Assembly: GCA_030180135.1 (NCBI GenBank)
Contig: CM058235.1
Span: 18,562,720 to 18,626,719 of the forward strand
Length of the DNA stretch: 64,000 nt
Reading direction: 5' to 3'
Origin: Orychophragmus violaceus
Taxonomy: Eukaryota; Streptophyta; Magnoliopsida; Brassicales; Brassicaceae
In this document: one piece after another, positions 11,081 through 23,604 of the stretch
Layout: the number at the start of each line of letters is the position of its first letter
How positions within the stretch are numbered: position 1 is the first letter of the stretch
Notes under the pieces: model-generated
Told to the model about the DNA's origin: nothing
Seen by the model: only the letters and a program-made list of their open reading frames with translations
Database searches by the model: none
Position numbers and translations under genes: made by a program

Positions 11081-11763
11081 TGAAGAGAATTTCTAGCAGA
11101 TCCTAATCCAATTAGGCAATCCTGGTCTGAATTCCAAGCCTAGGATCTAAGGTTCATGTAATTGAATCTATGGGATCTCAGATTTACCTGGTGATTAGCA
11201 GCGGAAGATTTGCAGATAATCGAGATCACGAAGCACCTCAAACGCTGTGCCTCTACTGGTATCCACACGCACACAAACTGAATAGCAGGGATGCTAGTGC
11301 CTGTCGGAGATCTAATCTCTAGAGAGGTTCTTTTTTAGTTCTGGTGGCTGTGAATTAGGTTAAGTTCGAGTTTAGGTCGACCATATATCTTATATATGTC
11401 GGCTTAAACCACAACGGAATTAACCAACGATTAAACCGTATTAATCTGATTAATCCGCGAGTTGTGTCGACCGACACACTCTCTGTGTCGATCGACACAG
11501 CCCCAGAATTTCGATACCGAATGCATATCAAATGTGCATTCGCTAGATCATTACATTAATGATCAACCTCGTCTTTGACGTCCAGTTTGCTTAGGTGTGT
11601 GACCCTGTAGGATCATATAACACTAGCAATGAGTTCTAAACTCATTGATCATAAGTGGCTTCTAGCAAATCATTATGACTACCTAGTATTATATGATTGT
11701 CTCATCTCGACAATGCGACTTTCACTTAGAGTAAGTACAATAGATTTCAGGACATTCCCAACA
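11081..11763 (-). repeat. TE2 3' LTR
   Basis: 683-bp copy of 17649-18332. It carries one dyad module (11465-11497) and, on the minus strand, an ATATATAAGATATATGG stretch (about 11382-11398) that is a good TATA-box candidate. Confidence 0.93.
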
Positions 11764-11775
11764 ATCTCCCACTTG
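11764..11775 (-). other. TE2 polypurine tract
   Basis: CAAGTGGGAGAT on the minus strand, directly before the 3' LTR. The same tract precedes the 3' LTRs of TE3, TE5 and TE6. Confidence 0.85.
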
Positions 11776-12589
11776 TACTGGAATCATCTATTCCTTTAAT
11801 CCCTTTGTAGCTATATCTCAATCTAGCATAAGGCAAGAACTGTGTCATCCTTATTAAGCCAGATCACGTTTATCGAATCCCGATTTGTACTGATGGAAAA
11901 ACAAACGACTGACAATCACCTCGTTTGAGCGCGGCCACGCATTTCCAGTATCAAATCTTCGATAGGCCCTGAGATATTTAACTCCTGTTATATAGGAGGT
12001 ACAAATCCCATCTTGTTCCATCCATGTCTCTTTTATATCTCATGATATGCCTAATCAGTGTCTTTATAATCACCAGTTACGGCTGACGTTTGACAAAGTC
12101 AAGACTAACCAATCCATATGAGAGAGGACATGATGAACTCAGGTCTTAGGACTACACTCTTTAGTCGTAATGAGAAACTCTTATGACACTCATATAACAT
12201 CTTGTAGAGTTCTCATTAACGGGTCATGTCCGATCATGTGTTCTCTAACACATATCTATGTGATTGACTTTAATACTCTTATTAATGACTCCATGAAACA
12301 TAGTCATCAGTCACCTCACATACCAGTCTCACGTGGTTGTTAATGTCCCATTTTAATAACCTCGACCAGGGACCAACATAATTCATGACAGTCTCTGTTT
12401 ATAGGGTCTCATGATCAAGTCACGTACTTGATGACCTATAACATTGCCATGAAATATTTCGGGACTATTATTTAATTAACATAATTGAATAATGATGAAA
12501 CAAATTTCATTAAAATAACATAACCAAATTATGTTTTACGAACATTATGTCATAACTAAAACCAAATATAACTCCCACTGAAAACAAGA

Positions 12590-15500
12590 TCACATCTTAA
12601 GAAATCTAATGCCTACAGCAGCAGTGTGAAACTCATGCTTAGGCCTTGGGAGGGGCTTGGTCAGTGGATCAGCAACATTCTCATCCGTCGGGACTCTGCT
12701 CATCTTCACATCTCCTCTATTAACAATATCACGGATAAGGTGATATCTCCTTTCTATGTGTTTGGATTTCTGGTGTGATCTAGGTTCTTTTGCTTGCGCA
12801 ATGGCTCCATTGTTGTCACAATACAAAGCCACTGGCTCAGAAATGTTAGGAATCACACCAAGTTCAGTGATGAACTTCTTGATCCAAACAGCCTCCTTTG
12901 CCGCTTCAGAAGCAGCGAGGTACTCAGCTTCAGTTGTGGAGTCTGCTACAGTGTCCTGCTTGGAACTCTTCCAGCTGACTGCACCGCCATTCAGGCAGAA
13001 GATGTAACCAGATTGCGATCGGAAATCATCTTTGTCTGTCTGAAAACTTGCGCATGTGTAACCACTTACTACCAGCTCATCACTTCCTCCGTACACCAAG
13101 AATTTATCCTTAGTATTTCTCAAATACTTCAGAATATTCTTGACTGCTGTCCACTGACTTTCACCTGGATCCGATTGGTATCTACTCGTCATGCTTAAAG
13201 CACAAGCAACATCTGGACGAGTACAGAGCATGGCATACATGATGGATCCCAACGCCGAGGCATAGGGAATCCGACTCATGCGTTCTCGCTCAGCAGGTGT
13301 CTCAGGACACTGCTTCTTGCTGAGACTTATGCCATAAGACATTGGTATGAAGCCCTTCTTGGAATCTTGCATTCTGAACCTGTGTAAGACTTTATCGATA
13401 TAAGTGTCTTGACACTGTCCAATCAACTTGTTTAATCTATCTCTATAGATTCTTATTCCAAGAATATACACGGCTTCTCCCATGTCTTTCATTGAAAAAC
13501 AACTTCCGAGCCAAGTCTTAACAGACTGTAACAACGGAACGTCATTTCCGAGAAGAAGTATGTCATCTACATACAACACGAGAAATGCAACTGCGCTCCC
13601 ACTAGTCTTCTTGTAAACACATGGTTCCTCTTCGTTCTTGATGAAGTCAAACTTTTTGACTGCTTCATCAAAACGAAGATTCCAACTCCGAGATGCTTGC
13701 TTCAATCCATAAATGGATCGATGAAGCTTGCATACTTTCCTAGCTGCATTTGGATCGATGAAACCTTCGGGCTGTGTCATGTACACATCCTCTTCCAGAA
13801 TTCCATTAAGGAAAGTTGTTTTCACGTCCATCTGCCAGATCTCATAGTCATAATGAGCGGCTGTTGCTAGGAGAATCCGAATGGATTTAAGCATGGCGAC
13901 CGGGGAATAAGTTTCTTCATAGTCAATGCCATGAATTTGTTTGAAACCTTTTGCCACCAGCCTTGCTTTATATATCTGAATATTTCCATCCACATCAATT
14001 TTCTTCTTGAAAATCCATTTACACTCAATGGGTCTTGCACCATCGGGTAAATTAACCAAAGTCCATAATTGGTTCTGTGACATGGATCCCATTTCGGATT
14101 CAGCGGCTTTCAGCCACTTTTCGGAGTCAGGGCTCATCATTGCTTCTTCAAAATTCGCTGGCTCATCACTGTCAATGATCAACAAATCATGACAATTGGT
14201 TACGAGAAATCCATATCTCTCGGGTTCGTGACGGATCCTTTCGGATCGGCGAATTTCAGGCTCCACAGGCGCGGTTTCTACAACTCTTTGTAGATCCAAT
14301 TGTTGCTCTTCCTCTACGGGTTGAGCATTTCCCTGTGGCTCTCGAACTTCTTCGAGTTGTACTTTACTCCCACTGTTTCTCTTGGAAAGAAACTCTCTCT
14401 CAAGAAAAACGCAGTTCCGAGCAACAAACACTTTGTTCTCGGACTGGTTGTAAAAGTAGTAAGCCTTGGTTTCCTTAGGATAACCAACGAAGTAGCATTT
14501 ATCTGATTTGGGTTCGAACTTTTCTGTAATTAACCGCTTAACATAAGCTTCACAACCCCAAATCTTGAGAAAAGACAGACTTGAAACATTTCCAGTCCTC
14601 ATCTTATGTGGTGTCTTCGCAACTGACTTTGACGGAACCCTATTAAGTGTAAACGCAGACGTTTCTAGAGCGTATCCCCAAAAGGATAATGGAAGAGAAG
14701 AGTGACTCATCATTGATCGAACCATATCTAATAAAGTCTGATTCCTCCTCTCGGACACTCCATTCCATTGAGGTGTTCCAGGAGGAGTGAGTTGTGAAAC
14801 AATTCCACAATCTCTTAGATGATCACTGAATTCTTGGCTTAAGTATTCCCCTCCACGATCTGATCGAAGAGCCTTAATACTTTTGCCAAGTTTATTATGT
14901 ACTTCATTTTGGAACTCTTTGAACTTTTCAAAAGATTCCGACTTGTGTCTCATTAAATAGACATAGCCATACCTGCTGAAATCATCAGTGAAGGTAATGA
15001 AGTATCGAAAATTTCCTCTGGCACTTGTGCTCATTGGGCCGCATACATCCGTATGTATAAGGCCCAATAGGTCACTGGCCCTTTCATTTTGTTTGTTGAA
15101 AGGGGCCTTTGCCATTTTGCCCAGTAAACAAGATTCACATTTCTCACATGATTCATAATCAAAAGAGCCCAAAAGCCCATCACTATGGAGCTTTTGAATC
15201 CGTTTCTCGTTTATGTGGCCTAAACGACAATGCCATAGAAAAGTCTGATTCGTGTCATTTGATTTGAATCTCTTGGTGTTAATGTTATAGATTGGTGTGC
15301 TTTGGTTTAAAACATAAAGCCCATTCTCTAATGGGCTGCTACCATAAAATATATCATTATAATCAAAAGAACAACATTTATTCTTAATTGAAAACTGATA
15401 TCCTTCCACATCCAAAACAGGAATAGAAATAATATTTCTGCTTATAGCAGGTATATAGTAGCAATTGTTAAGCTTTAAAACCAAACCAGAAGGTAAAGAC

Positions 15501-16552
15501 AAGTTATATGTTCCTACGGCATATGCAGCAACTCTTGCTCCATTCCCCACGCGTAGGTCCAGTTGTCCCTTTTCCAACTTCCTACTGTTGCTTAGGCCCT
15601 GCGTATTTGTACAAATATGAGTACCACAGCCGGTATCCAATACCCAGGAAGTAGAACCAAAAGTAGTAACATTTACTTCTATAACATAAATACATGAAGA
15701 TGAAGTCTCGAAAGTCTTCTTCTTCTTCTTCTCTTCCAAGAATTTGTTGCAGTTTCTCTTCCAATGTCCAGGCTCTTTACAGTAATGGCACTTATCAGTC
15801 ACAGATGGGCCAGGCTTTGGCTTAGGGGGTGGCGCAGGCGCGTCCTGGTTCTCAACCTGGACGACCTTGCTCTTTCCCTTACCTTTGCCAGGTTTCTTAA
15901 ACTTCTTACCTCCTTGTACCATAAGTACATTTGGAGTGCCCTTCTTGATATTAGGCTCAGCTGTCTTGAGCATGCCATGCAGTTCAGTCAACGTCTTCGT
16001 CAAGTTGTTCATGTTATAGTTCATAACAAACTGATCATAACTTGACGGCAGTGACTGCAGAATGATGTCAGTAGCCAACTCTTGGCTAATGGGACAATCC
16101 AGCTTCCCCAGGTTATCAATATAACCCATCATCTTAATGACATGAGGACTGACTGGACCGTCCTTTGGTAGCTTGCATTCAATGAGAGATTTAACCGTCT
16201 GGTATCTCTCAGTTCGTGCTTGCTCCTGAAACATACTTTTCAGGCTAGTGATCATCTCCACTGGCGACTCCACGTTCTCGTATTTCTTTTGCAAATCCGA
16301 GTTCATGGTAGCCAACATGAGACAATTCACATCGACCACATCATTAGAGTGCTTATCCCAAGCACTCCTTTCTGCATGTGGAGCATTGGCTCTCGGTTTT
16401 TCAGGGAGAACAGTTTCCAGGACATAGTCCCTTTTCTCCTGCTTGAGAACAATTCTCAAGTTCCGATACTATTCGAGAAAATTCGATCCATTTAACTTGT
16501 CCTTCTCAAGGACGTATCGCAGGGAGAAAGAGTTATTATGAGTGTTAGTCAT
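12590..16552 (-). pseudogene. TE2 copia gag-pol, early stop and damaged RNase H
   Basis: The likely start is the ATG at 16552 (MTNTHNNSFS). Codon 28 is TAG (16471-16469) where TE3 has Trp, after which 1289 codons are open to 12590. Domains in order: UBN2-type copia gag; zinc knuckle CHYCKEPGHWKRNC; protease WVLDTGCGTHIC; integrase with LWHCRLGH, HTDVCGP, LRSDRGGEY and NGVSERRN; reverse transcriptase with WQMDVKTTFLNG and YVDD; RNase H. The first RNase H catalytic Asp (FTDASF in TE3) is Cys here (YTCASF), so RNase H is probably inactive too. An internal Met at 16459 could start a shorter protein lacking the first gag residues. It resembles the TE3 polyprotein along its length. Confidence 0.93.
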
Positions 16553-17648
16553 AGCTGAGAACAAAGAAAGGAAAAAGGTTTAGTTATGATGTTCAAGAAA
16601 TGAGAAGTCTTAACTTTTAAGAAAACTCGCATTATATTCAAACATTGTTTCCTCAGATGAATATAATGATCCAAGACCCATACTTCACTAAACTTGAGTG
16701 AGCCACTGGCTATCACCCTAATTTAGCTATCTAGGTAAGCAACAACTTTGCTAGTTATATCCAATATAACTCTTGGTTGTGGATCGACATCTCATGCCCA
16801 ATCCACCTGATGTCTCTGAGCCCAAAACAATTTTGATGGCCCAGTCAAGTAAACCAATCTCTTCAGTCATGTAATTGTCGATGTCTTGCACTGCAAATCC
16901 ATCAACATGATTACCTCCGTCTTACTCATTAAATTGTGGACATCTTGCACTGCAAGTCTATCACACAATTAAATGGGTCTTGACAGTTGACAAGATTGGA
17001 AAGACATCAAGTATCACTTGATATTTGATTGAGGAACAGAACTATTTAAAACGTTCAGTTTTATTATGTTTTAATTCTTCTAATTAAATGATTTGTCTTG
17101 GTTTGGTTCTGTGGTTTCAGGTTCCATAACCTAAACCATCGAATCTGGTGTCGACCGACACTACTTTAGTGTCGATCGATGCAGATTAACCAAAACCAGT
17201 CTGCGATAACCGATCAATCCAATTGATCCGGTTTTGAGTACCGGTCAGTGTCGATCGATGCTACATTAGCATCGGTCGATACCAACCCAATCGCAATAAA
17301 CCATTCTTAGCGTTTAACCATCATTAACCAAGCTTGATAACCAGTCCAATCCAATTGAACCGATTCATCAATCTAGCGAGGTGTGTGTCGACCGACACAA
17401 CTATTGTGTCGATCGACACTAGGCGAAACCTAATTTGTTCGGGTTATCCTTCTGTGTCGACCGACACCGGATTGGTGTCGATCGACACAGGGCGATAAAC
17501 CCTAATCATTTTCAAGCCAAAAATCCTAAAACTAGGTTTTCATGAAAACGAATTTTAGCAAGTTTGTATCAACCATACACAGATTCAGATTCAACTAATC
17601 TAATCAACACGCTACAGATTCAATGGAACCCTAAAGCTCTGATACCAC
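16553..17648 (-). other. TE2 5' leader with primer site and dyad modules
   Basis: 1.1-kb untranslated leader between the 5' LTR and gag. The primer site is GCTCTGATACCA on the plus strand (17636-17647), that is TGGTATCAGAGC in element sense, complementary to initiator tRNA-Met. No coding signal is seen. Dyad modules occupy 17149-17487. Confidence 0.85.
17149..17487. repeat. Four 33-bp dyad modules in TE2 leader
   Basis: Modules start at 17149, 17249, 17386 and 17455. In each, two TGTCGRYCGACA-like dyads start exactly 21 bp apart (17149/17170, 17249/17270, 17386/17407, 17455/17476). Three have arm TGTCGACCGACAC, a 7-nt loop and an arm starting GTGTCGATCGA, so they can fold as a 13-bp stem. 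Loop sequences differ while the arms are conserved. Confidence 0.9.
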
Positions 17649-18332
17649 TGAAGGGAATTTCTAGCAGATCCTAATCCAATTAGGCAATCCTGGTCTGAAT
17701 TCCAAGCCTAGGATCTAAGGTTCATGTAATTGAATCTATGGGATCTCAGATTTACCTGGTGATTAGCAGCGGAAGATTTGCAGATAATCGAGATCACGAA
17801 GCACCTCAAACGCTGTGCCTCTACTGGTATCCACACGCACACAAACTGAACAGCAGGGATGCTAGTGCCTGTCGGAGATCTAATCTCTAGAGAGGTTTCT
17901 TTTTTAGTTCTGGTGGCTGTGAATTAGGTTAAGTTCGAGTTTAGGTCGACCATATATCTTATATATGTCGGCTTAAACCACAACGGAATTAACCAACGAT
18001 TAAACCGTATTAATCTGATTAATCCGCGAGTTGTGTCGACCGACACACTCTCTGTGTCGATCGACACGGCCCCAGAATTTCGATACCGAATGCATATCAA
18101 ATGTGCATTCGCTAGATCATTACATTAATGATCAACCTCGTCTTTGACGTCCAGTTTGCTTAGGTGTGTGACCATGTAGGATCATATAACACTAGCAATG
18201 AGTTCTAGACTCATTGATCATAAGTGGCTTCTAGCAAAGCATTATGACTACCTAGTATTATATGATTGTCTCATCTCGACAATGCGACTTTCACTTAGAG
18301 TAAGTACAATAGATTTCAGGACATTCCCAACA
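17649..18332 (-). repeat. TE2 5' LTR
   Basis: 684-bp copy of 11081-11763. It carries the dyad module at 18034-18066 and the minus-strand TATA candidate near 17951-17968. Confidence 0.93.
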
Positions 18333-18423
18333 TTATGTTGGTCCTCTCTAGTCTAGCAAGCTCTTCAAGTTGGAGGTTAACGAGGTTAGTGTTCGGATTA
18401 CTTCTGGTATCACGCGTCTGCAT
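18333..18423 (-). pseudogene. Athila-L gag, N-terminus
   Basis: The minus-strand ATG at 18423-18421 opens MQTRDTRSNPN and continues to LVNLQLEELARLERTN, aligned with MPSRHTCSNPNEELLNLRLEELAKLGRT of Athila-R. The frame is interrupted by TE2. Allowing for the target duplication, it joins in frame with the piece at 10923-11080. Confidence 0.88.
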
Positions 18424-19004
18424 AAACCGTCTGTAATCGCCAAGCAACGATCGATGTTAACAGTGCAACGATCTATTCAACTCCAATCGCCTAGTAACGA
18501 TCGATGAAAACATGATCAATGAATAATTAAATATCATAAAAGAGATTAAACAAGTAAAAGGGGTTCAGAATCTTCTCCAAAAACAAGATGTAGTACAGGA
18601 TCAGATCAGCCCCAAATAGCTCTAAAAACTCTCTGCTCTAAAATATGATAGCGTATCTAAAAACTGAAGTTAAAACCTAATTAAATAGCTAAATCACGTC
18701 TTGGGGCTTCTGTGTAAATATCTGGAACTTCTGGGCAACTTTGAAATATCATCATTCTTCATTAAACCGCCGCGAGTATGGCCCAACACGCCGTGCATCG
18801 ATCGACACACTCCTCTGTTTCGGACAGTGAGCACAAACTCTCGGGTCAAAACTCCAAAATGCTCCATTCAGCTCCATAATCTCCAAATCCACTCCAAACG
18901 TGTGTGTACCTAATAACACCTGTAAAAGACTCTAAAAGAACACCAAAAGACTCTAAAACATAGTTATATCATGGCATAAAACCGGTAAAAACCATGATAT
19001 ATCA
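18424..19004 (-). repeat. Athila-L 5' LTR, internally deleted
   Basis: On the minus strand the outer end at 19004 reads TGATATATCATGG, as in both Athila-R LTRs, and GCTATTTGGGGCTGAT-like and ACCCCTTTTACTT segments follow in the right order. Only about 580 bp separate the LTR tip from the gag start, against 1347 bp in Athila-R. The LTR 3' part and the primer site are therefore missing. Dyad-like ACGATCGATG repeats occur at 18447-18507 and CATCGATCGACA at 18796. Confidence 0.75.
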
Positions 19005-19500
19005 CGCGTGGATAACACGCCGAATAAAGAGATACATTCGAGAATATTCACATAATAGGAAAGATTCAACATTATCTTAAGTTTTCCTGTTTTTTTTTTA
19101 CCGACTTTGTAAACCTACATAAGAGCACCGATTTTATTCAATAAATCATCCAATTTTCAATACAGTTTTCGAGAGTTCTTAGCTATTAGCCGATCAAAAG
19201 CAAATTACTCGCTGGCGACTTAAACACCTTTCTCAGCCGCTTTGTTTTTTCCAGGAAACCTAGCAAAACCCTAGTTTCTATTCTTTCTCGCCGAGTTCAA
19301 AAACTCTGCTTTAAGAATCCCTCAAGAAACCCTAAAACTCTTTCTATCTTTGGATACACCGAGTTACGAAATCAACAATCATAAAAATTGATCGGAATCG
19401 TATAACATAGACTTTCTTTGTTCTTGATTCTTTCTTTCATTTTATAACTTTGTTGCAGGCAAGAAGTGACTAAATTGGGCTCGACTAGATTTTTCTCAGA
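19005..19500. other. Unassigned stretch with AAACCCTA motifs
   Basis: No ORF or known element is recognised. Several AACCCTA telo-box-like motifs (about 19265-19345) among CT-rich stretches resemble a plant gene leader. No adjoining gene is seen. Confidence 0.3.
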
Positions 19501-19502
19501 TA

Positions 19503-21356
19503 TATTAGAGTTTGATGCGCGGAGTATTAATAAAATTAGACTTTTTTCGATACCTTTTTTACATGTGTTTTATTTGACTCGTGATTTCAAAAATAAAAAA
19601 TATAATGTTTACTATATATTTTGACAATACATGTACTAGTTATATGATTGTCTTTTTTTGTTTCAATAAATGTTTTATTGACATTTGTTTTATTTGAGCC
19701 GTGATTTAGAAATGAATGACACACTATCAATATATATTTTGACTCATGTTCATGGCATGGTATTATTTTGACTCATGTTCAAGTTCTTTTTTTTTTTTTT
19801 CGTACTTTATTTGACTTGTGATCTCTAAAATGGATGGTTTAATTTATTTTTGTATATTTTGATTTGCGCTAAACTCAAATTATTAGTTAGATAGAAAATT
19901 TCGAGATTTTTCTTGATCAATGCTTTATTTGACCCGTGCTATTTAAATAAATAATACAATCTCTCACTATATATTTTGATTTGCACTGAGCATAGAATAT
20001 TAGAATATGATCAAAAAAATAAGAATATATTATGAATTTTATATTGTCGTATTAATGGGTTAATCGAGAAACTCTTATGACAATAATTGAATGTTTTATT
20101 GTGTACAAAATTTTGAGCCTATTTAATCAATATTTTATTGTATTTAATCAATTTCATATGAATTTATGAACAGTGATTGCTGATGTACAAATCCAAAAAC
20201 TAAACAAATGGAAAAATGAAAATGGAAAATATAGAAAAAATATGTCGAATAGTTTAAGAAATATTGAATTTAAGTTTTTGGTGTTGCCCATGGCAGGATG
20301 ATAAGTTGTAGGTCTATATATATACTTATAACGACGGGTGATTTTCATTTCAAAATATAATTTGGAAATATTTAGACCGTGATTTATGTTAACGAATTTA
20401 GGAAATCAAGATTTTTTTCTTTTTATAGAAAATCTTGATTTAGGGCCATAGATATAGGAAACTATATATATTCTATGAAATATTTGTGTAGACATTTGTA
20501 ATCTTAACTACCAATTAACACGGATAAAAATACAGAAAACAAAACACAAAAAATATTTAATAAAATAATTGGTATCAATCGAAAAGAACAGAAGAAACAT
20601 GCCGGCGGAAAAAAACATGGGAAAATTCATGTTCATTTTTTTATTTCATGATTAAGTTGGGACATATGCATAGCTGGAAAAGTTTCGAGTTTGAACTCTC
20701 GGAACATTGAAAAAGAAATCAAATAAAAAATAAATATGGGAAAACATTCATATGAATAAAGATTTTTATTTTCAAATGATCGTCTTAGCAGGGAAGAAAA
20801 AGTTTAATTTCTAGAAACCATATAAATAATAAGTAGACAACCAATTGTACACCTGATATGTTTAAAGGAATTCTATTGGGATCAATGAACCATCAAAACG
20901 ACTACCAAAAAATATTTAAAAAAAAACTATTAGATCGGAAGAATTATTAGGATAAATCTTCAAGACCTGAATAAACAACCATCATTCGTTGATATAGCTA
21001 AGAAAATGATTAAATGTCATTTCAGAACGGGTGAAGTGGAAGAAAAAATGTCATTTATATAGGCCAGGATTTGTGAATTAAAAAAAAAAAAAAAATTATT
21101 TGACTTTAGTGAAAACATTCTCGATAAAAAAAGAACATATTCTCGATGAAGTCCTAATGACTAATAGAAAAATGGATATAAATATCTTCTAATTGATTGC
21201 AATAAAATCTCTGCAAATATATTCAACTAAATATATGGAAACATTCCAAATTAAATTGAATTTCTTTTATTTTTTAAAATTGAACTTGAGTGGCACACAT
21301 TGTAATTAAAAAAAATTCAAGTCATTTTTTTATTTTGTATTTCTGTTTTAATAGGA
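19503..21356 (-). mobile_element. Possible Helitron A (right end 5' terminus at 21356)
   Basis: On the minus strand, TCCTATTAAAACAGAAATAC starts at 21356 after an A, which is the Arabidopsis ATREP-type Helitron 5' end. The left, 3' end is not certain; TTAGAGTTTGATGCGCGG at about 19507 is a degenerate candidate. The interior is AT-rich and non-coding. It includes four diverged repeats with TTTATTTGACYCGTG and TATATTTTGA cores at 19561-19990. Confidence 0.4.
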
Positions 21357-23052
21357 TATACTAGATTTTGATCCGCGCTGAGCGCGGGATATAAGTTTGA
21401 TAACTTATTTTTCGATTGTTGCTATCGAAATCGTTATATTGGTTTTATAACTATTCATTTTAATTCTTTACGTTTTCTGAATAAAGAAAATTTATATAAT
21501 TTTTGGATTTTATTAAAGTTTACATGGAGATGTTTAAACAGGTAAACCCAACTCGTTTAGACTCGTTTATATTTAAAACCTATTTAGACATGTTTGTTTA
21601 AACCTATCAGAAGTAACACATGTTATTTAAATTCATTTTCTATAAATTTTATTTTAAAATTTTAATACAAAATACATAAAATTTAACTTTGTATATTTCT
21701 CTATACATTTTTACTTTGATTGAATCCAATACTTCTCACTAACACCTGTGGTAAGAGTAACACCCGTTAACTTTCGCATGTTTTTTTCTATCAAAATCCT
21801 AATTTTAGTATATACCTTTCAGGTTTTGACCATGAAATTATTATATTCCTCCGTCAAGAATCTAGTGTTGAAAAATAAATACGATTATTTAGTAATATAA
21901 TTTTTGTTTGAAAAAATTATTTAGTAAAAAGTTATTTTATTTATTAATAGTAACACTTCGTGGTTAAAGTAACACCCATGTATATGAATTATCAAAAAAA
22001 TATTTAACAAAGAATTAGGTATAACCAATTCTAAAAATTATCTGCAGATGATATAAAATCACAATTTGCAGGACCACCCCGGATTCAAGGTCGCCTTGAT
22101 TGTATGAATGTCATGATTATATGAAGTCGAATACTTTTGGTGCTTATAAAGGCAACAAAGATACTTATTGTAGTACATAAGCTTGTGCAAGGTGCTGTTG
22201 ACTCTTTTCAAATGAAATTTTATCTCTGTAGCATTTATAATTTTGATTTTCATAGCTTCTCTTTTTTTCTTGGTAGCTTCTTTTATGCTCCCATGCTGTT
22301 TATCGCTTAGCACACTTCAATATTATAACATCATCACAATATCCTCATGTGAAGTGTGGGTTTACTCTCTTATTATCAGTACCCTTTTGTGTGTAATTCA
22401 AGGTTCTTTATAGTTGTCAATTTGTCATTCTCAAGATTGTTCTCCTGCAGCTTTTGCATTCCCCTTAAGAGTTTGGAGTTGCTTGATGTTCAATAATAAT
22501 TATGAAATAGGTGGAAATGTTGCAAACTATGGAAATTTGTCTGGCAGTCTTGTGAGCTCAAGATGCCCAAACTCAGCCATTGAACTCCCTAAGATGTATA
22601 CCAATGAAGGAATTTTAGTCACCAATGAAGGAATTTTAGTCTACAAGTATCACACTCATACAAACCTAAAAAAAGAAGCGAGAATTTGGTGGGACAGCAG
22701 TGGAAAGTGGCCTAGACCGAGTGAGACACGCTGGCCAAATAGATGATGAGGAGAAGTGAAAAAAACTTAGACCAACTAGCAGGTTTTGTGTGTATCAGGC
22801 TATGCTAATAGATTTGATTCTCGTAAGTAAAGGTGTGAAATAATGCATAGGTTGCAACGCATGAAAACATGGATCGGAACTCAAAATCTATAGAAAAATC
22901 ATCAAACATATACTTATATACAAGAAACGATCACAGAGTTTTTGAAAGACAACATTGAGGATAAACCCAGACAAGTAAAATGAAAATACACAGAAAAACA
23001 AAATTTCACTATCATATATGACTATATGTTACTGATTCCATAGCAATTATAA

Positions 23053-23552
23053 TTAGATCATAGCAGCAACAGTCTCCACATAGGATTCAGCTCTTGCCTT
23101 GTCAGAATCCAAGACTTTCTTTGAAAATTTGATGACAATTTGATTATTAGTGTACTGTTTGCGACAAACGGGCATATAGACATTAGCTCCACCGATCAGC
23201 TCGGTTCTGGTGTCATAAGTCTTTCTTAAAGTGAAGAAACCTTTCTGTCCACAAACCTCACACCCTGCAGTTACCTTTTTCATAGAATCAACTATTGGTA
23301 TAAATGTCAAGAACATCACCGAAGCTCCTTCTGCATTTTGCCAGGAAAGGATCACATTCAAGTTACAATCAACAAAAATTGTCAAAATATTTGAGGTAAA
23401 ATTGTTTTGACATGAAATAGAATCAAGCACCTTAAATAATCACCATTAAGGCCCGCAACAATCACTGTTTTGCCATCATCATCGGCGACTTTTCAACAAA
23501 ACTCATTAAGATCTACGAACAACTGAGCCTCATCAATACCAATCACATCAAG
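23053..23552 (-). pseudogene. Thymidine kinase (TK1-type) pseudogene, two 3' exons
   Basis: The exon at 23552-23431 encodes DVIGIDEAQLFVDLNEFC, then TGA, then KVADDDGKTVIVAGLNGDYL. A 100-bp intron with GT and AG borders occupies 23430-23331. The last exon (23330-23053) encodes VTAGCEVCGQKGFFTLRKT, then TELIGGANVYMPVCR and a stop. These are the IDEAQ motif, the CxxC zinc pair and the nucleoside-binding loop of type II thymidine kinases, which phosphorylate thymidine with ATP in the salvage pathway. The exon carrying the P-loop is absent; a palindromic repeat starts about 50 bp upstream. The TGA and diverged exon 3 start mark it as dead. A retained intron argues for DNA-level capture, for example by a Helitron, rather than retroposition. 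Confidence 0.85.
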
Positions 23553-23604
23553 CTGCCAATCATTTTAAAAAAAAACACAACTTCAATGCAGATCTTTCCT
23601 AAAC

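Larger units (their letters stand above)
11081..18332 (-). mobile_element. TE2: Ty1/copia retrotransposon, full length, defective
   Basis: 7.25-kb element on the minus strand. LTRs are at 17649-18332 (5') and 11081-11763 (3'), with ends TGTTGGGAAT and ATTCCCTTCA in element orientation. The primer site for initiator tRNA-Met is at 17636-17647 and the purine tract at 11764-11775. LTRs differ at about 6 sites plus one indel in 683 bp. The target duplication is TTCTG/TTATG (one mismatch) in Athila-L gag. It belongs to the same copia lineage as TE3, TE5 and TE6, from shared protein and 3' region sequence. The 3' region 11776-12589 is non-coding. Confidence 0.95.

Noticed and set aside
17149..17487. 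CRISPR-like spaced repeats
   Set aside because: Repeats are short dyads at irregular gaps within a plant copia leader; no repeat-spacer regularity or cas genes.
22414..22746. Protein-coding gene of 110 aa
   Set aside because: No recognisable domain, internal direct repeat, no flanking exons; could be a captured fragment but unsupported.
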